A stretch of DNA of 64,000 bases from positions 15,928,501 to 15,992,500 of the forward strand of contig CM057469.1 in assembly GCA_030035585.1 (NCBI GenBank). The letters run 5' to 3'. This DNA comes from Dugong dugon. Lineage: Eukaryota > Chordata > Mammalia > Sirenia > Dugongidae. Made by a program: the position numbers and the translations under genes. A model generated the notes under the pieces. The model worked only from the letters and a program-made list of their open reading frames with translations. It did no database searches and was not told the origin of the DNA. Positions 1 through 11,735 of the stretch are shown here, in pieces. Numbering within the stretch: position 1 is the first letter of the stretch; every line of letters begins with the position of its first letter.

Positions 1-2890
1 TTTCAGTTTTTTGCAAGTGGATATCCAGTTATGCCAGCACTGTTTGTTAAAGAGACTGTCTTTTCCCCCTTTAACAGACTTTGGGCCTTTGTCAAATATC
101 AGCTGCTTATAGGTGGATGAATTTATGTCTGGATTCTCAATTCTGTTCCATTGGTCTATGTATCTGTTGTTGTACCAGTACCAGGCCGTTTTGACTACTG
201 TGGTGATATAATAGGTTCTAAAACCAGGTAGTATGAGGCCTCCCACTTTGTTCTTCTTCTTGAGTAATGCTTTACTTATTCGGGGCCTCTTCCCTTTCCA
301 TATGAGGTTGGTGATTTGCTTGTCCATCTCATTAAAAAATGCCAGTGGAATCTGGATTGGGATTGCATTGTATCTGTAGATCGCTGTGGGTAGAATTGAC
401 ATTTTCACAATGTTAAGTCTACCTATCCATGAGCAAGGTATGTTTTTCCACATATGCAAGTCTCCTTTGGTTTCTTGCAGTACTGTCTTGTAGTTTTCAC
501 TGTATGGATGTTTTACGTCTCTGGTTAGATTTATTCCTAAGTATTTTATCTTCTTGGGGGCTATTGTAAATGGTATTGATTTAGTGATTTCCTCTTCGAG
601 GTTCTCTTGTTGGTGTAAAGGAATCCAACTGATTTTTGTATGTTTATCTTGTATCCTGAAACTTTGCTGGAATCTTCTATTAGTTGCAGTAGTTTTCTTG
701 TGGATTCTTCGGGGTTTTCTGTGTTTAAGATCATATCATCTGAAAATAGAGGTACTTCAACTTCTTCTCTACAAATTTGGATGCCCTTTATTTCTTTTTC
801 TAGCCTAAGTTCTCTGGCTAGGACATCCAGCACAATGTTGAATAAGAGTGGTGATAAAGGGCATCCTTGTCTGGTTCCCATTCTCAAGGGGAATGCTTTC
901 AAAGGCTCTCCATTTAGGGTGATGTTGGCTGTTGGCTTTGTATAAATGCCTTTAATTATATTGAGGAGTTTCCCTTCTATTCCTATTTTGTTGAGAGTTT
1001 TTATCATGAATGGGTGTTGGACTTTGTCAAATGCCTTTTCTGCATCGATTGATAAGATCCTGTGGTTCTTGTCTTTTGTTTTATTTATGTGATGGATTAC
1101 ATTGATTGTTTTTCTAATGTTGAACCATCCCTGCATACCTGGTATAAATCCCACTTGATCATGGTGAATTATTTTTTTGATATGTTGCTGAATTCTATTG
1201 GCTAGAATTTTGTTGAGGATTTTTGTGTCAATGTTCATGAGGGATATTGGTCTGTAATTTTCTTTTTCTGTGGTGTCTACCTGGCTTTGGTATCAGGGTT
1301 ATTCTGGCTTCATAGAATGAGTTTGGGAGTATTCCATCCTTTTCTATGCTCTGAAATACCTTTAATAGTAGTGGTGTTAACTCTTCTCTGAAAGTTTGGT
1401 AGAATTCTCCGGTGAAGCCATCCAGGCCAGGCTTTTTTTTGTTGGGAGTTTTTAAATTACATTTTCAATCTCTTCTTTTGTTGTGGGTTTATTTAGTTGT
1501 TCTACCTCTGTTTGTGTTAGTTTAGGTAGGTAGTGAGTTTCTAGATATTTGTCCATTTCCTCTAGGTTATCAAATTTGTTAGAGTACAATTTTTCATAGT
1601 ATTCTGTTATGATTCTTCTGATTTCAGTTGGGTCTATTGTGATATCACTCATCTCATTTCTTATACAGGTTATATCTGCTTCCTCTCCTGTTTTTCGTTT
1701 GTCAGTTTGGCCAATGTTTGTCAATTTTCTTGATCTTTTCAAAAAACCAGCTTTTGGTCTTTTTAACTCTTTCATTTGTTTTTCTATTCTCTGTTTCATT
1801 TAATTCTGCTTTAATCCTTATGATTTCCTTTCTTCTGGCCCCTGAGGGTCTTTTGCTGTTCTCTTTCTACTTGTTCCAGTTTTAAGGTTAATGTTTTGAT
1901 TACGACCCTTTCTTCTTTTTGGATGTGTGCATTTATTGCTATAAACTGACCTCTGAGCACTGCTTTTGCTGTGTCCCAAAGGTTCTGGTAGGATGTGTTT
2001 TCATTCTTGCTTGATTCTATGAATTTCTTTATTCCATCGTTAATTTCTTCTATAACCCAGTAGTTTTTGAGCAAGGTGTTGTTCAGTTTCCATGTGTTTG
2101 ATTTTTTTTTTCCTTGCTTTTTCTGTTGTTGATTTCTACTTTTATGGCTCTATGGTCGTAAAAGATGCTTTGTAACATTTCGATGCTTTGGATTTTGTTA
2201 AGGCTTGCTTTATGGCCTAATATGTGGTCTATTCTGGACAATGTTCCCTGTGAGTGTGAGAAGAAAGTATACTTGGCTGCTGTTGGGTGGAGTGTTCAGT
2301 AAATGTGTATGAGATCAAGTTGGTTGATTGTAGCATTTAGCTATTCCAAGTCTTTGCTGAGCTTCTTTCTGGATGTTCTGTCCTTCACTGAAAGTGGTGT
2401 GTTGAAGTCTCTTACTACTATTGTAGAGCTGTCTATCTCTCTTTGCAGTGCTGTTAGGGTTTGTTTTATGTATTTTGGAGCCCTGTCGTTGGGTGCGTAA
2501 ATATTTATTATAGTTATGTCCTCCTGGTGTGTTGACCCTTTAATCATTATACAGTGTCCCTCCTTATCCTTTGTGGTGGATTTTACTTTGAAGTCTATTT
2601 TGTCAGAGATTAATATTGCCACTCCTGCTCTTTTTTGAGTGTTTTTTGCTTGATATATTTTTTTCCATCCTTTGAGTTTTAGTTTGTTTGTGTCTTTAGG
2701 TCTAAGGTGTTTCTCTTGTAGGCAGCATATAGATGGACTGAGTTTTTTTTTTTAGCCTATCTGCCACTCTCTGTCTCTTTACTGGTGCATTTAGTCCATT
2801 TTCGTTTGGTGTAATTATTGATAGGTATGAGTTTAATGCTGTCATTTTGATGTCTTTTTGTGTGTGATGTTCACAGTTTGTTTGTTCCAC
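1..2890 (-). pseudogene. L1-A ORF2 (endonuclease / reverse transcriptase), broken, C-terminus outside window
   Basis: Remains of the L1 ORF2 protein, which nicks target DNA and reverse-transcribes L1 RNA. The likely start is the minus-strand ATG at 2890. The endonuclease part follows, including SYLSIIT and NGLNAPVKRQRVAD (about 2850-2730) and, near 2380, VVRDFNTPLS, where the family usually has a Gly before the Asp. The reverse transcriptase part lies at about 1240-561, with [29 protein letters not shown] and [20 protein letters not shown]. The catalytic box reads FSDD (usual FADD), so the two aspartates are kept. The frame shifts several times, for example around 2650, 1800 and 1240. The protein cannot be made intact. 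Distal RT and the C-terminal domain lie beyond the edge. Confidence 0.9.
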
Positions 2891-3293
2891 TTAATTTTCT
2901 GTACTGAGTCATTTTTCCTTATGTATTTCTTTTCATCTTTTTCATTGTTGTTGATTTTGGGTTTGCTGAGTCTTTACATTTTTCTACTTTTTTATTTTGA
3001 CTTGTAGGATTGTTAGTTTCCTTTGTGGTTACATTAATATTTACCCCTATTTTTCTAAGTTTATACCATGCTTTTATTTCCTTATATCACCTTAACTTCA
3101 TCTCCATATGGAAAAAACTATGTCTACATTTTTTAAGTCACTCTTCTTTATTTTAATGTTGTCATCTTTTACGTATTGACATCTGTTTCCCTATTTTCAG
3201 TGTTTTAGCTTTGATTTACTTTTGTGACTTCCCTATCTGGGTTGATATCTGGTTGCTCTGTCCTCTGTTCTAGTCTTGGGTTGTTATCTGATG

Positions 3294-4295
3294 TTACTGA
3301 TTTTCTAACCGGAGGACTCCCTTTAGTATTTCTTGTAATTTTGGTTTGGTTTTTGCAAATTCCCTAAACTTCTGTTTATCTGGAAATGCCCTAACTTCGC
3401 CATTATATCTGGGAGACAGTTTTGCCGGATATATAATTCTTGGCTGGCAGTTCTTTTCCTTCAAGGCTTTATAAATGTCATCCCATTGCCTTCTTGCCTG
3501 CATGGTTTCTGCTGAGTAGTCCAAGCTTATTCTTATTGACTCTCCTTTGTAGATGACTTTTCGTTTATCTCTAGCCACTCTTAAAATTCTCTCTTTATCT
3601 TTGATTTTGGCAAGTTTGATTATAATACGTCTTGGTGACTTTCTTTTGGGATCTACTTTAGGTGGGGTTCGATAAGCATCTTGGATAGATATCTTGTCAT
3701 CTTTCACGATATCAGGGAAGTTTTCTGCCAACAAATCTTTAACAGTTCTCTCTGTATTTTCTGTTATCCCCCCTGTTCTGGTACTCCAATCACAATCACT
3801 TGTAGGTTATTCCTCTTGATAGAGTCTCACATGATTCTTAGGCTTTCTTCATTTTTTAAAATCTTTTATCTGATTTTTCCTCAAATAAGTTGGTGTCAAG
3901 TGCTTTATCTTCAATCTCACTAATTCTGACTTCCATTGCCTCAGTTCTGCTCCTATGACTTTCTACTGAATTATCTAATTCTGAAATTTTATTGTTAATC
4001 TTCTGGATTTCTTATTTCTGTCTCTCTATGGATCCTTGCAGCCTGTTAAATTTGTCATTATGCTCTTCTCTAATCTTTTTAATTTCCTCTGTTGTGTGTT
4101 GTGCTTTTGCTTAATTTCATTCCTAATTTCTTGAAGAGTTCTGTATATTAATCTTTTGTATTCTGCCTCCAGTAATTCCAAGAAATTTTCCTCCTCTGGA
4201 AAGTTTCTAGACTCTTTATTTTGGGAGCTTGCTGAATCCATCATGGATTGCCTCTTTATGTGATTTGATATTGACTGTTGCCTCCGAGCCATCAA
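3294..4295 (-). pseudogene. L1-A ORF1 (RNA-binding protein), broken
   Basis: L1 ORF1 encodes an RNA-binding coiled-coil protein that coats L1 RNA. The N-terminal piece (4295-4026) starts MMARRQQSISNHIKRQ and continues into a charged helical stretch rich in E, K and R. The C-terminal piece (3734-3294) contains the family's RNA-recognition and C-terminal domain, with SPRRIIIKLAKIKDKERIL, ARRQWDDIYKALKE and a LSPRYNGEVRAFPDKQKF stretch. The middle (about 4026-3734) is frameshifted and cannot be read through. It lies upstream of ORF2 in the normal L1 order. Confidence 0.88.
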
Positions 4296-4299
4296 TAAG

Positions 4300-5668
4300 T
4301 TATTATATTTATTTTATGTTTGCTTATTGTGTCCTAGCTTCTTCTTTTGTTTTGATATGCCCAGATAGGCTGCTTGTATGAGCTAGTTTGATTATTGGCA
4401 ACTTTGAAGCTCTAATGTCCTGTCACCAGATGGTTAGATCTGTTACTAGGTATGTGAGCTCAGGAGTTTGCCCACTCTTCCTATACAGATTCAGCTCAGA
4501 TACCCAGATAGACAGCCACCAAGTGTGTGGTGTAGGCTTTCACCTACAGTCCTAGACTAGAGGCATGAGTGATTGGTGTAGGTGCAGGCATCTGGCTGCA
4601 GCAGGGGGACACACTCTGAGCAAGGCAGGGGGCTGACAGCCACCCCTGAGTGTCCAGAACGAAGGTGTGTCCCTGTTCCCTAGAGCACGTAGGTGGGTGG
4701 GTTTTGTAGCCGTACTATGAGCACCTAAAGCTGTTGGCTCTAAGAATGGGGGGACACCTCTTTTTCATGGGCCCCTCTCCCAGGTGGCTAGGGGGCATGC
4801 GTGGAACCACTAGTCCTCAGGCCCCTGAAGTGGGTAGGTGAAGACCCTGTTTAATGGGCAGAGCAGTGTCAAATGTCAAGAACTGCCACTTCACAGCTGA
4901 AATAGTTGAAGTTAGAGTTCCAGTATATACCCTGTTGTACTGCAGTAATGAGGGCCTATGCTGTTGAGATGGGCCCACACAAGTCTATGCAGGGGTTAAG
5001 GCACTCAAAGTCTGTGGATCCCTTATGCCTGTGCCTAGGCAAAGGAGCTGTACCCACCCTGGGTTCCTGGCTTAAGGGAGCCTGCAGTTTATTTTTTCCC
5101 CTGTTTGTTAATTTGTTCATTCTCCAGGGCGGGGAGAATGGCTCAGGGCATGTGATGGATCCTACTTCCTGCCCAGGAGACTCGGCAATTGCCGAAGCCA
5201 GTTGGAGACCCAGTGCAGAGCAGGGAGTGGTGAGGTAAATGGGAGAGAGGTTTTTCCCTAAGGGGTGTGTTTTTGATCTGCATGGTAAGCCGTAGGCAAG
5301 TACTTATCTTTCTTCGAGGGATGCTTCTCACTGGTTTTGGGTGGCTGTGTAGGCTCTCTGCCACTGGGTTTCCCCCAGGGCGGAAAACGCGCCTCCCAAG
5401 CACTGCTGCTTGCCTGTCTCACCACTCACCCCCGAGCTGCTCAGGCCTGAAGGTCTCAGGCTCTTGTTGGGTCAGGTCTGGCAACTCCTCGCTGCTTCCA
5501 AACCATCTCTCCCTCCCCCTGCCACTCAGTCTGGTTCCTCAACTCTGCCTTTGATGTTCAGGGCTTCCAGATTGCCATATATAATCGAATCACTTGTTTT
5601 TTCAGGTTTTTGTTGTAAGATGGTCCACATGAAGTGTCTGACTACTCCGCCATCTTAGCCCCACCCCT
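4300..5668 (-). promoter_or_regulatory. L1-A 5'UTR / internal promoter region
   Basis: About 1.37 kb of relatively GC-rich sequence between ORF1 and the L1 5' end. It aligns closely by eye with 53010-54393 (for example the shared text around 4915-5000 and 53645-53720) and less closely with 51490-52840. Internal RNA polymerase II promoters of L1 lie in this region in known families. Activity of this copy is unknown. Confidence 0.75.
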
Positions 5669-5735
5669 CAAATTTCTGTTCTTTAAAGCCACCAAGTTTG
5701 TGGTGTTTTGTTATACAGTAGCCCTAGGAAATTAA
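5669..5735 (+). mobile_element. MLT1-type LTR 3' end, broken by L1-A
   Basis: The text ends AAGCCACCAAGTTTGTGG, then GTTATACAGTAGCCCTAG and a terminal TTAAGACA, matching the 3' end of ERVL-MaLR (MLT1) LTRs. The rest of the LTR must lie left of L1-A, outside the window, so L1-A inserted into it. Confidence 0.7.
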
Positions 5736-6774
5736 GACAGGGACTGACACCTCTCAGAAAGTCCTGCTGTCCTTCCCCACTCATTTGTACCCCAGTGGAG
5801 GGAGAGAAACCTCATGAATACAAAGGTTGGAGAATTATTACCCAAGATCCCAGAGGAGGGGGAATTTTCATGTGTGAGAGGAAGAGAACACAGAGGATTC
5901 TCGCCACCTTGGAGACTCCTTTCTCTGTGACTCTCAGGATCTTGACCTCAGGCCCCAAGTCAGAGGTTTACACTGGCCCTTACACCCTCAGTCTTAGGGA
6001 GTGGTGACAGGGAGGGTTGGGGGGATCAGCAGGGAGCAAGAGCATCTGTGATCAGAGCCTGGCTGGAAGGACCACAGGACCGAAGACATAGGGTGCTTTG
6101 AAGTAACTCCATTTTTTCCCGTCAGTCAATCTGATTTATTGCTCAGATCTTCAGCTATAATCACAAGGAAACTCAAACCTAATCTCCACCAGGTTTAATC
6201 TGGTGAACTGATTTACAGATTGATTACAACTTAATAGATTTATTAGGAGCTGAGTGGAACCAGTGAGTAATAGACTGAGTGAGGCTGGCTGGTGGATTGG
6301 GAGAAAGAAAAAGAGGAATAAAAGCCAAAAGCTGGGGGAGAAAAGGAGAGGAATCAGAATGTGAAGAGAGAGAGAGAGGCAGGGGATGGAATCCAAGGAA
6401 AAGGAGAGGTGGGCCCAGGGCAGGCAGAAAAGGAGAAGCAAGTGGTATTTAGTGATATGGGGAGAAAGCTTTTGGGAACCAATCTAGACTCACCATTCCT
6501 AGGTACTAAGCAGGGCCCATTCTTTAACCTTCCTGAGCCACAGTGTGGTTGGGAAGATCAAATGATATTGTGTATGTGAAAGAGCCAAATATTGTGTCTG
6601 ATATATAGAAGCTGGGGTATGGGATAAAAGGCAGAGGGAGGAAATAGAAAAGTGGAAGAATAGAAGAGAGAACAGAGGGAAAGATCATAAGAAAGAGAAT
6701 TCTGGTAGAACCTTAGAAGGAATTGCTACATGGCCCCAACATCACCCTTTATTCCATAGCAATGTATTTTTTAT
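5736..6774. other. Intergenic, no gene recognised
   Basis: Mostly single-looking sequence with a purine-rich patch at 6300-6450 (runs of GAGAGA and AGGAGA) and another at 6610-6710. No reading frame with family resemblance was seen. Confidence 0.6.
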
Positions 6775-7335
6775 TTTTAAAGTCTGGAACACCAAGAGTA
6801 AAGTTTCCTAAGCTCCCTTGTAGTTAGGTGAAGCCATTAACAAATTCTGGCCAATGGGATGTAAGTGAAAGTGATCTATGCAATGTCTAGGTCATGTCTT
6901 CAAAAGGAAGGGGCATGCTCTCTCCTTTCCAGTTCCCATTGGCTGGTGTGCCATCTTGGATCCTGCAGACAAAGGAAACACCCTGGGATGGCAGAACATC
7001 AAGATGGAAGGAGTCTGAGTCCCCCACTCTGTGGACATCATATGAGCATAACCATTTTAAAACCAGATTCTGACTCATGGCAACCCCATGCATGTCAGAG
7101 TAGAACCGTGCTCCACAGAGTTTTCAATAGCTGATTTTTTGGACATAGATTGCCAGGACTTTCTTCTGAGGCACCTTTGGGTGGACTCAAACCTCTAAAC
7201 TTTCAGTTAGCAGCCAAGAACTGTAACCATTTACACCAACCAGGGACTCCATAACCACTTTATTGACCTAGAAATTTATCAGAGAAATAAACTGATATCT
7301 TGTTTAAGCAATTTTAAAATATGCAGCCCAACCTA
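6775..7335 (+). mobile_element. MLT1-type LTR, old, interrupted by a SINE
   Basis: GGCCAATGGGATGTAAGTG, GGAAGGGGCATGCTCTCTCC and CCATCTTGGATCCTGCAG resemble the body of an old MLT1 LTR. The tail after the SINE (GAGAAATAAACTGATATC) holds an AATAAA signal. A SINE sits at 7059-7250. The family is assigned from memory. Confidence 0.55.
7059..7250 (-). mobile_element. AfroSINE-like (tRNA-Asn-derived, RTE tail)
   Basis: On the minus strand it starts GGAGTCCCTGG and ends in the RTE-like tail ATGAGTCAGAATCTGGTTTT. Candidate target duplications ATAACCATTTTA (about 7048) and ATAACCACTTTA (7251) flank it. Confidence 0.9.
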
Positions 7336-7347
7336 TATTCTAACTCA

Positions 7348-7770
7348 ATGCCGTCCAATCAAACTTTCTGCAGTGATGAAAATCTTCTCTGTTCGCACTG
7401 TCCAATATGGTAGCCACTAGCCACATGTGGCTATTGAACACTTGAAATGTGACTAGTCCAACTGATAAAATGACTTCTAATTTTACTTAATTTTAACTAA
7501 TTTAAAAGCGGCACAGTGGTTAAGTGCTCAGCTACTAACTGAAAGATCAGCGATTCGAACCCACCAGTGGCTCCACGGTAGAAAGATGTGTCAGTCAGCT
7601 TCCATAAAGATTACAGCTTTGAAACTCTATGGGGGCGATTCTACTCTGTCCTATAGGGTCACTATGAGTCGGAATCGACTTGATGGCAATGGGTTGGGTT
7701 TTGTTTTTATTTAACTTTAAATTTAAGTAGCCACATGTGGCTAATGGTTACCATATTGAAGTAGTAACTA
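7348..7770. mobile_element. Nonautonomous DNA-transposon-like repeat (MITE), interrupted by a SINE
   Basis: The two halves are inverted copies. The left has CACTGTCCAATATGGTAGCC and GCCACATGTGGCTATTG; the right has AGCCACATGTGGCTAATGG and TTACCATATTG. An AT-rich centre (about 7480-7500) and a SINE (7503-7713) separate them. This resembles an old mammalian hAT-type MITE, but the family name is not certain. Confidence 0.55.
7503..7713 (+). mobile_element. AfroSINE-like, tRNA-type head
   Basis: GGCACAGTGGTTAAGTGCTC (A-box region) and GATTCGAACCCACC (B box) start it. GACTTGATGGCAATGGGTT follows ATGAGTCGGAATC at the 3' end. It sits in the middle of a palindromic MITE. Confidence 0.9.
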
Positions 7771-8620
7771 CTAACATGCCCCAGGTATGCTATGGTGGGA
7801 TTGTGCTGAGGCTGCCTGCTCCTTTCTGAAGATGACCCTTTCTAAACTACTTCTCCATATAGGGAAGAGGCTCCTGGGGACAGGGTCTTCCTTGCTTCCT
7901 GGTGTGGTTCAGAATTTGGCCCATGCTTCGGCTATGCTGAGGTCTGGGAGTCCTTAGTTCTTGGGAGAATGCAAATCTGCCTAATTTCATCTGCTTTTAG
8001 ACCAGAAGTCTGTGCAGGCTCTCCTGTTCTGTCTTAACAGCATCCCATGTTTTTCTTGGTAACCTGGTTTGTAGCTGCAGCTTACCAGCTTTAGAAAAAT
8101 CTAAAACTGTTTGCATAAGAAGTCAGACTTGCCAAAGTGTAGCTCCAGCTCAATTACCTACTGTAGGACGTTTAATGAGACAGTAGTCTCCTTCTCCCTG
8201 ACCTTACTGCAACTCATCTTAACATGTTTTTCTCAGATCATCAAGACCCTAAGTTCAGTGTCCTTAACGACCAGGCAGAGCAAGGAGCAGGATTGTCTGA
8301 CTCTTCTTTCACCTGGAGGTGCTAGGCCCATGGTCATCTTCTCACAGGATGGGTAGCGTCTGCCACCCTTCACCCCTCACATGTAACTTCCTGTGAGCGC
8401 TAAGGTTTCCAAATACTTCTGTAAACAGCTGGTGTCCAATCCCAGACTGCCTGATCTGATTATTTCTCCACTGACAAGATGGTGATCACGCTTGCCCAAT
8501 AAGAAAAAAAAAAAAAAGGGCCCACAGAGATGAGCACCCTGGCTCCAGCAGGCTTCTCAATGAGAAGATAGGAGGATGGGCAACCCATGCTTCACTTCTT
8601 TTACTGACCTTGGCTTTATG
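7771..8620. other. Intergenic, no gene recognised
   Basis: No clear gene. An A15-17 run lies at 8502-8517. The rest looks single-copy. Confidence 0.5.
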
Positions 8621-9690
8621 TTGTTGTTAGGTGCTGACAAGTAGGTTCTGACTTAGTGACCCCATGTTCAACAGAAGGAAACACTGCCTGGTTTTGCCCC
8701 ATCCTCATAATTGTTGTTATGCTTAAGCCCATTGTTGCAGCCTCTGTGTCAATCCATCTCATTGAGGGTCTTCCTCTTTTTCACTGATCCTCTACCAAGC
8801 ACGATGTCCCTCTCCAGGGACTGATCCCTCCTGACAACATGTCCAAAGTATGTAAGATGCAGTCTCGCCATCCTTGCTTCTAAGAAGCATTCTGGTTGTA
8901 TTTCTTCTCAGATAGATTTGTTCGTTCTTTTGGCAGTCCATGGTATATTCAACATTCTTTGCCAACATCACAATTCAAGGACATCAGTTCTTCTCTGGTC
9001 TTCCTTATTCATCGTCCAGCTTTCATAAGTATATGAGGTGATTGAAAACACCATGGCTTGGGTCAGGCGCACCTTAATCCTTAAAGTGACCTTTTTGCTT
9101 TTTTAACACTTTAAAGAGGTCTTTTGCAGCAGATGCAATATGACGTTTGATTTCTTCACTGCTGCTTCCATGGGTGTTGACTGTGGATCCAAGTAAAATG
9201 AAATCCTTGACAACTTCAATCTTTTCTCCATTTATCATGATTTTGCTTATTGATCCCATTGTGAGGATTTTTGTTTTCTTTAAGTTGAGGTGCAATCCAT
9301 AATGAAGGCTGTGGTCTTTGATTTCATCAGTACGTGCTTCAAGTACTCTTTGATTTCTGCAAGCAAGTTTGTGTCATCTGCATATCGCAGCTGGTTAATG
9401 AGGCTTCCTCCAGTCCTGATGCCCCGTTCTTCTTCATATAGTCCGCTTCTTAGATTATTTGCTCAGCATAGAGATTAAATATGGTGAAATGATACAATCC
9501 TGAAACACACTTTTCTTGACTTTAAACCAAGCAATATCCCTTTGTTTTGTTTGAACAACGAACAACTGCCTCTTGGTCTATGTACAGGTTCCTCATGAAC
9601 ACAATTAAGTATTCAGGAATTCCCATTCTTCACTATGTTTTCCATAATTTGTTATGATTCACACAGTTGAATGGCTTTATAAGCTTTCCT
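8621..9690 (-). mobile_element. RTE-type LINE (BovB-like clade), 3' part with RT and tail
   Basis: On the minus strand this reads as the C-terminal half of an RTE reverse transcriptase and the region beyond it. The pieces include a YADD-box region near 9390, MHLNLKKTKILTMGSISK, MINGEKIEVVKDFILLGSTV and SSSEEIKRHIASAAKDLFKV (9295-9074), followed by the WKLDDE and YTMDCQKNE-type C-terminal tail. It ends in the short repeat tail (AACAACAA) at 8621. Stops and shifts are frequent. It matches the plus-strand fragments at 23280 and 56812. RTE elements of this kind mobilise the tRNA-derived SINEs that share their tail. Confidence 0.85.
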
Positions 9691-9889
9691 TGTTCCTCAT
9701 ATGTTCCTCTGCAAACATTCCCCCATTATGGCTACAGGGAAGAAACGTCACTTGAGGAAGTATGAGGGGAAGCTCCTTCCACACAGGTTGTAGGGAAATG
9801 AACACCTGATCCAAAGACCTGAAATAATACTATTCTAATTTATGCTCTAATTCCATACTCCTGGTGTTTTGGAGCAGGGAGGATGAACA

Positions 9890-10030
9890 TGGTAATTCCT
9901 ATTAAATAAATGGATAAATGGAGGCACAGAGAGATGAATTTCTCTAACCAAGATCACATAGCTAGGTAGAAGCAGAGATGTGATTAGAAACCAGGCTGGG
10001 CTCTGTCCTTAAGATCATACTCCACATGAG
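9890..10030 (-). mobile_element. MIR SINE fragment
   Basis: Reverse-oriented MIR signature: GGAGGCACAGAGAGATG, AAGATCACATAGCTAGG and AGAAACCAGGCTGGGCTCTG. Confidence 0.7.
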
Positions 10031-10603
10031 TATGTAGCATCTGGGAAAGGCAACCTGAAGATGCGTCACTGGAAATCAGCATGGGAGAGAAGTCCAAACA
10101 TGTGGTTCATATAGGTCAAGATCAGTGAATTAGAAGATTAATTATCAAGAGGCCCATTCACAGGTGAAGCTCAGTCACTTAGAATGTTAATTACCAAGAA
10201 GGGTAATTAAAGAATGAAGGGTAATTAAAGTCACCTATCATTCTTGTAGTATGCTGTGCTCGCTACAGTTATATCTGTCTAGCATGCGTCCCCAGGTCCC
10301 TTTACCACCTATTTCCTTGGGGGCACTTCCATTCTCTCCTTAAGATTTCATTGGGGCTGTCAATCACAAAATCCCACAAGTCTGGTACCCAACTTGGTAC
10401 CCAAGCACAGTACCCTGGCAGCAGTGACTGATTCAAGACATGGGCCCATTACTCAAGCTGGACCAAACAGGACTCCTTCACTGTGGGGAACAAAGCAGTC
10501 TCTTTCTACTGAGTTTTCTTGGGAGGATGTGAATCTGGGGTTTTCTGGGGCCATCTTCCTCATCACAAGGAAAGAGCCAGTCTGCAGAACAAAGGCATAC
10601 ACA

Positions 10604-10690
10604 GAGAGAAGCAGAGCTGAGAAAGAGAGAGGGAGAAGGAAAGAGAGAGAGAAGGAGAGAGAGAGCAAGCGAGCAAGTGAGTGAGACAGA
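10604..10690. repeat. (GA)n-rich purine tract
   Basis: Near-continuous GAGA/GGAGA on the plus strand, with GAGC and GAGT steps at the right end. Confidence 0.9.
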
Positions 10691-10831
10691 TTTAGATTAG
10701 AAGGCTTATTGGCATAATTTGAGCCCTTGGACCCAGCCATGCCTGAATCCAGCAGCTTCTCTGGACTTCCCAGCCATGTGAGCCCATTGTATCAGTTAGG
10801 GTTCAACCAGAGAAGAAACACCAGCATAATC

Positions 10832-10856
10832 ATATATATATATATACATATATATG
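10832..10856. repeat. (TA)n microsatellite inside LTR
   Basis: TATATATATATATACATATATATG, interrupted once. Confidence 0.9.
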
Positions 10857-11296
10857 AATTTATTATAAAGAATTGGCTTACACAATTGTAGGGGCTGGCT
10901 GAGCAAGCCTGAATTCCATAGGGCAGGTAGTGAGGAAGGGAAGATCACAAGCAGGCTGGAACCCACAGCAAGAGAGGTGGAAGCTTGATGTCCACAGGTG
11001 GCACTCAGGAAGGACGATCTAAGGGAAGGGGTGAGCACTTGTACACTCAGCAGCTACTTGGAGTCTGTCCCTCAGAGAAGGCCTAAAGAGCTTACAACTG
11101 ATTAAGTAAGGCCCATCTAGGATAATCTCCTTTTGATGAATTTAAGCCAACTGATTAGGGACTTTAATCAAATTTACAGAACCCATTCACAGAAGCACCT
11201 GGATTAGGATTTGATTAAAAAACTGGTAGAGACTGTGTGTAAGTTACAAGATTGGTGCTGCCTCCCTCCTCTTCTCCAACTATTGAGAGACTATCC

Positions 11297-11456
11297 CTTG
11301 TTATTGTTATTGTTAGTTGCCTTCAAGTTGGCTCCATGAAGACCTTATGTATAATAGAGTGAAATGGTGCCTGGACCTGCACCATCCTCACAATCGTTAG
11401 TATGTTTTACTTAATTGTTGCAGCCATTGTGTCAATCTATGTCACTGAGAGTTTCC
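11297..11456 (-). mobile_element. RTE LINE 3' tail fragment inside LTR
   Basis: TTGTTATTGTTATTGTTAG followed by GTTGCCTTCAAGTTGGCTCC and CACCATCCTCACAATCGTTA. It matches the plus-strand text of the RTE 3' end at 8621-8775. Confidence 0.75.
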
Positions 11457-11589
11457 ACAATTCTGGGGACTGTAGTTCAGTATAGCCAAGTTGATACAAA
11501 AGCCACCACACCCATAAATTCCTTTTGTTCTTTTCTTAGGTCGTGAGTTGGGTTTCTGTCACGTAAATGAAAAGGCTCTTGACTTGGTT

Positions 11590-11735
11590 GCCATTTATTG
11601 AGTGCCTTACGTATATTGCCTAACTTAATCCTCACACGTACACAAATGAGGCAGGGATTATTTACAATTTTGGAGACTGAGGTTCAGAGAGGTTAAGAAA
11701 TGTATTCAAAGACACAGAGCTTCAAACAAAATCTG
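11590..11735 (-). mobile_element. MIR SINE fragment
   Basis: ATTTATTGAGTGCCTTACG, CTTAATCCTCACA and TGAGGTTCAGAGAGGTTAAG form the MIR core in reverse orientation. Confidence 0.75.

Larger units (their letters stand above)
1..5668 (-). mobile_element. L1 LINE, 5'-complete, runs off left edge (L1-A)
   Basis: A long L1 retrotransposon lies on the minus strand. Its 5' end is at about 5668, where the minus strand reads a GGGGCTAAGATGGCGGAGTAG-like start typical of L1. Order in sense: 5'UTR (about 5668-4300), ORF1 (4295-3294), ORF2 (from about 2890 leftward). The left edge of the window corresponds to about 47190 in the second L1 of this window, so about 1.9 kb of its 3' end lies outside. Frameshifts and stops break both ORFs, so it is a fossil copy. 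Confidence 0.95.
9691..10787. other. Intergenic with old MIR and a GA-rich tract
   Basis: Holds a MIR-like fragment on the minus strand at about 9890-10030 (GAGGCACAGAGAGATGAAT, then AGATCACATAGCTAGGTAG). A weak tandem duplication lies at 10125-10230 (repeated TTAATTA and AAGGGTAATTAAAG). A purine tract is at 10604-10690. No gene was seen. Confidence 0.6.
10788..11510 (-). mobile_element. Solo LTR (ERVL-MaLR-like) with perfect 5-bp duplication, carrying an RTE piece
   Basis: TG...CA boundaries: it starts TGTATCAGTTAGGGTT and ends AAAGCCACCACA. The 5-bp sequence CCCAT lies immediately outside both ends (10783-10787 and 11511-11515). This is the mark of LTR-element integration. An AT microsatellite is at 10832-10854. 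An RTE tail fragment sits at about 11297-11456. Copies of this LTR type are read in sense on the minus strand. Confidence 0.8.

Noticed and set aside
1..5238. Open frames in the L1 on the plus strand
   Set aside because: Antisense to the L1 ORFs and its 5'UTR; the coding sense is the minus strand.
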